Below are positions 59,936-64,000 of a stretch of 64,000 nt of DNA, in pieces. Origin of the DNA: Megamerina dolium (taxonomy: Eukaryota > Arthropoda > Insecta > Diptera > Megamerinidae). Every line of letters begins with the position of its first letter. The stretch's first letter is position 1. The translations under genes and the position numbers were made by a program. The stretch is taken from NCBI GenBank assembly GCA_963854835.1, contig OY978526.1, forward strand, positions 11,239,277-11,303,276, written 5' to 3'. The notes beneath the pieces are model-generated. The model was given only the letters and a program-made list of their open reading frames with translations. It searched no databases and had not been told where the DNA came from.

Positions 59936-61420
59936 TTGAATGAATGAATGATCATACCTTGGCATTGGTTACTCATTGTTATCGTCCCGGAGAATATAAT
60001 ATGCTTCGCCAGCCATCTCTGTTCTTCGCTAGCTGGCGCCAGTTAGAAATTCCAAGCACCGGCCGGTTCTCCAGTACTTGGTCTTTCCACCGGAGGTTAG
60101 GTCTTCCTCTTCTGCGTCGTCCTCCAGCGGGTTCCCAATATAACACCTTCTTAGCTGGAGCGTGTCCTTCCATTCGCTCGACATGATCTAGCCAGCGCAG
60201 CCGCTGGATTTTGATGCGCTTTACTATGTCAATATCGGCATACAGCTCCTACAGCTCATGGTTGTTGCTGATTCGCCACCAACGCAAATAGGTCCAAAGA
60301 TCTTGCGTAGGACTTTTCCTTCGAAAACTTCAAGCATTCGCTCATCCAAGGTGGAAATTGTCTAGGTTTCAGCGCGATATGTAAGGACAGGCATGATGAG
60401 AGACTTGTGTAGAGTGTAGTTTTCGTTCTTCGAGAGAGGGCTTGACTTCTCAATCGCTTACCTAGCCCAAAGTAGCAACTGTTTGCAAGAGTGATCCTTC
60501 GCAATATCTCCAAGCTGACGTCATTAGTGCTGTTAATGCTGGTTCCAAGAGAGACAAAGTCCCTTACTACTTCAAAAACGTAGTTTTCAACAGTGACTTG
60601 CTGTCCAAGATGCCGGGACTCTTTGTTTGTTGACACTAGATACTTCGTCTTGCCCTCGTTCACCGTAAGACCCATTCGACACGACTCTCTTTCCAACTCT
60701 GAGAATGCTGCACTGACTGCTCGCGTGTTTATGCCGATTATCTCAAATTCGTCGGCATACGCCAACAGCATGACACTTTTGTTAAAGAGTGTGTGCCACT
60801 ATATCGAAGATCAGCAGCTCGTATTATTTTCCCCATAATAAGATTGAAGGAGTCGCACGATGACGAATCTCCTTTTCTGAAACCCCGTTCGGTATTAAAC
60901 GGTGCGGAGAGGTCCTTCCCAACGGGAGTTATGCAGTGTCATTCTACAAAGTCGAATGAGCTTTGCAGGAATACTGAACTCAGACATTGTTGTGTAGAAG
61001 TAATCCGTTACCGGATTGTCGAAAGCGGCTTTATAATCAACAAATAGGTGGTGTGTGTCGATCTGTTTTTTTGGGTCTTCTCGATGATTTGGCGCAGTGT
61101 GAAAATTTGGTCGATGGTAGATTTACAAGGTCTGAAGCCACACTGATAAGGTTCAATCAGGTTGTTGAGCATGAGCTTCAATCTTTCACACAATCGCACG
61201 ATAAGACCTTGTATGCGATGCTCAGATGTGGGGTCTCCTATTTTATGTACGAGAAAGTGAACACTGAGCCGCCAATCATCAGGCATTCTTTCATCCAACC
61301 ATATTCTGCTTATGAGTTGGTGCATGCAAAATTTTTGTATAAATGAAATAAATCCTCCCGCCTCCAGAAGAAAACAAGTGGCACACCACACCATAAAGCC
61401 CCAATAAACATAGCTACGTA
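59936..61420 (-). pseudogene. 5'-truncated RTE-like LINE, reverse transcriptase region
   Basis: The minus strand encodes, with frameshifts and stops, most of a non-LTR reverse transcriptase: WLDERMPDDWRLS (about 61300), YQCGFRPCKSTIDQIFTLRQ (about 61140), LLAYADEFEI (about 60765) where the catalytic box normally reads YADD, GLTVNEGKTKYLVST (about 60665), VVRDFVSLGTSIN (about 60570), ITLANSCYFGLGKRLRSQ (about 60490) and the C-terminal RGRPNLRWKDQ (about 60090). The order and the C-terminal motif resemble the RTE-like endonuclease-reverse transcriptases common in insects; the clade is my judgement by resemblance. The endonuclease part is missing. The 3' tail is a short (ATTC)n run at 59936-59950. 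Confidence 0.85.
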
Positions 61421-63640
61421 TGTCTGATTGTCTGACCCATATTATAACTTTAGCAGCATGATGGCATGATTTCAATGTCTTTTCAATTGTATGTTATGTA
61501 TGTAAAATATAAATATTCTGTTCGTGTTTTTTAAAAATATCCAATTGCTGATGGCATTACCAAAGTTCATTTAATAACAAATACATACATATATATATAT
61601 TTTTTATATGCGATTAAGCAAATATATATGAGCAGGAAAGGCGATTCAAATGCTTAAGTAAATTGTAATTTTATTTTGGCTTACTTGCTATGTAAATATG
61701 TCTGCATTTTATTTATTTTTTTATTTTTATTTTTTATTTTTATAAGTTTCTTTTAAAGGACAACTGGTTAAAAGTATCATAATAAATGGAAACGAATAAA
61801 AGAGTATCATAATAATATGAAAATAGCATTATGTGCGTCTATGGTAAATTTTCAATGAAGTCTCCTAAGGAAATGGTTTACTTATTTAAAAATGGTTCAC
61901 TCTTTTCATATTACTCTCTCTCTCTCTCTCTCTCTCTATCACTCTTTAAATTATATTTTCAAATACTTATTCAATCGCTTTGGGGACAATAAAGTTATCG
62001 AATACATTCATTTTTATGCCTGCTTATGATTTATTGATTTTTAAATACATACATATTTCTCTATGTGTAATATTTAGAATATCCAAAGCAGCAGACATCG
62101 CATTTGATGGAAGGAAATACAGCACCAACAACAAAAACAAAAAAAAGGATCAATGATTTTTATGTATTGCACAGTATATGCTGCATAATCTATGAATATA
62201 ATATTTAATAATATTGCTGCTGCCACATCTCTGCATCTACATATAATTTTTGCTTTCGCAAAAGGATATTTTATCATGCTGATATTCCCTTCACGATAGC
62301 ATTTAAATGAATATGAGGGATAAATATTGCCAATGTAGGAGTTACTTAAATGAATTACCTACATATGATACATACATAAAGTAAAGTATATTAAACTTAT
62401 TCCCTTCTTTATCGTTATCGATCATAGGAAGCTTAAAAGGATTTCGTATTTAATCAATGATTATTTGCTGTAGGCTGTTGCATATATGTACCTTACATAT
62501 ATATATGCATATGTGTTGCTTCTATACAATACAATATATGATTGTGTATGTATGTATATATGCAAACACAAATACATATACATGTGCATAGAACCGGCGT
62601 GCTATTTCTTTGTTGACTCAAAGCAAATAAACTAATAAAATGTCTGCGTTAAAGGTTTCATCTTGCATTCTCTCTCTCTCTATTGCTCTCTGTATGTATG
62701 TGTGTGTGTGTGTGTGTGTTGTGTGTTACAGCATATACGAGTAGTTGCATGTAGTTTTTGCTATTCTTCTAAGCTTCATATTAACATAGTTTGTTAACTA
62801 AATTAAAGGTTAGTGTACATGCCTGTGTGTGTGCTACATATGTAGAGTCTCACTATGATTGTAGCAAATTAAATGTCTTGCTCGCATATATTTAGTATAG
62901 TATGTAATACTTTATGCTGATTTCATTAAGCAGTTTGCATTGCATTGTTCTACATACTTGTAGACCCCTTTTTGCTTGCTTATTCATATGTATTCTATAA
63001 TGAAGAATCTTTGTTTGTTCTTATTATTGCATTTCATTAGGTTTCCGTTTGCTTTTTAACTTTATTTGAAAATGTCTGTATTACATCCTGCCAGTTTGTC
63101 ATCATGAATGTAATGCAGTTATGAACATATCTACTATATAAACTATATGTATAGGCATTATAATGTTATCTGCTTGATTCAATCATCGACAGTATGTTGT
63201 AGGCAAACCTTTGAAAAGTATATAGGTATATGTATTTAGTTGGCATAAAATGAGTACTCCTATTACAATATGTATAAATACATAATTAACTTATGCAATA
63301 TTTTATTATTGTTGATTGTAATTTTTCAAATTAACTGGACTCATTTTATTTGATTGTATTTGATTTGATTATTTTATATTGATGTCTCTTTGATTATTGC
63401 TGATTGTCATGTGGGATTTAGATCTACTGCAATGCATATCGCATTGTGATGTTTTCCTTGTCCTATTCTACCGTAGAGTTATGTGCATTGTTATAATGGC
63501 CTATTACGACCAATAATTCAAAGACAATTTCTAGTGACCCATCTATGATGCTGCAATAAAAAATATTTTTTTTTCAATCAAGAAAATTTTAGTGTTTTCC
63601 ATATTTTACTTTTTTCATCCTTAATTTATAGATGGAAAAT
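61421..63640. other. AT-rich region without a supported gene
   Basis: It includes (TC)n at 61915-61940 and (TG)n near 62698-62718 and many TACATA/TATGTA words. No coding exons were recognised. Confidence 0.5.
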
Positions 63641-63649
63641 ATTAAAAGA

Positions 63650-63930
63650 AATTAATTTCGGTATTATAAATTTAGATTAAATATGCACCGTTTTGTTCGA
63701 TAACTTGTTGCTATTTTGAACGTAATTTCATAATGTCACTCTCATAGAAACCCTCGTCCCTATTGGCAAAAAACTGGGACAGTTGATTTTCAAAAGCTTC
63801 TCTTGACGCGAATTTTTCACTAACAAACTCATTCGCCATAGACAGGAACAGGTAGAAATCAATTGGTGCCATAAGATAATACATATTATCAAAAAGACTT
63901 GTTTGCTGATTAAAAATATTCTTAGACATG
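63650..63930 (-). pseudogene. Mariner transposase C-terminal fragment
   Basis: The open frame at 63711-63929 on the minus strand contains MAPIDFYLFLSMANEF, FASREAFENQLSQFFA and NRDEGFYESDIMKL, the C-terminal part of a mariner transposase (the DFYLF block carries the third catalytic Asp). It continues after a stop as QQVIEQNGAYLI to about 63665. The rest of the element is not recognisable upstream (63930-64000). Confidence 0.8.
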
Positions 63931-64000
63931 AAGTTTCAGCGCCATAGATTAATATTATATCGTCGAATGTGTTAAAATACTTATTTCAAAGCATACTTTT

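Noticed and set aside
60593..61346. Plus-strand open frames over the LINE
   Set aside because: They are antisense shadows of the reverse transcriptase region.

Overview
The window looks like a piece of a fly chromosome (order Diptera), most likely a tephritid fruit fly. The DNA is strongly AT-rich. Protein-coding genes have GT-AG introns and insect-type proteins, and the neuropeptide F precursor and the CCT alpha subunit closely resemble what I know of their Drosophila counterparts. Much of the intergenic space is filled with decayed mariner-type transposons, short microsatellites and small foldback repeats. The tephritid assignment is inference: one transposon family has a D-41-D catalytic spacing, which I associate with rosa-like elements first described in Ceratitis.

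Layout. 1-4.8 kb: a transposon graveyard (two tRNA-derived SINE copies, a DD41D element, a mariner fragment and a 1.26-kb mariner with both inverted ends). 4.8-9.1 kb: no gene seen. 9.1-15.8 kb (+): neuropeptide F (NPF), with a predicted TATA promoter and non-coding first exon; its introns hold a palindromic repeat array, a deleted DD41D element and an unidentified GC-richer insertion flanked by a 13-bp direct repeat. 15.8-23.5 kb: no gene, several MITE/foldback elements and a deleted mariner. 23.5-36.0 kb (-): three intact tandem paralogues of an SV2-like major facilitator transporter (531, 551 and 497 residues as spliced here), all reconstructed exon by exon with consistent phases. 36.2-42.2 kb: a compact housekeeping block: ATPAF1 (-), prefoldin subunit 5 (+), an unrecognised 234-residue coiled-coil protein (-) and CCT1/TCP-1 alpha (-). 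42.2-64 kb: no convincing protein-coding gene; microsatellites, three mariner fossils, two RTE-like LINE copies, a DD41D element interrupted by a SINE, further SINE copies and a second palindromic repeat array.

How the genes relate. NPF encodes a secreted brain-gut peptide. The transporter trio is a local tandem expansion with a shared exon plan. Prefoldin 5 belongs to the chaperone that hands nascent actin and tubulin to the CCT/TRiC chaperonin, and CCT1 is a subunit of that chaperonin; the two lie about 1.7 kb apart with only one unknown coiled-coil gene between them. ATPAF1 and prefoldin 5 are divergently transcribed from a gap of about 0.5 kb, a likely shared promoter region.

I found no clearly new multi-gene system. 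The least explained signals are the tRNA-derived SINE family with T-rich rather than A-rich ends, the two separated arrays of a palindromic repeat built on TTTCGACATTA, the 433-bp insertion in the NPF intron, and the perfect foldback element upstream of CCT1.
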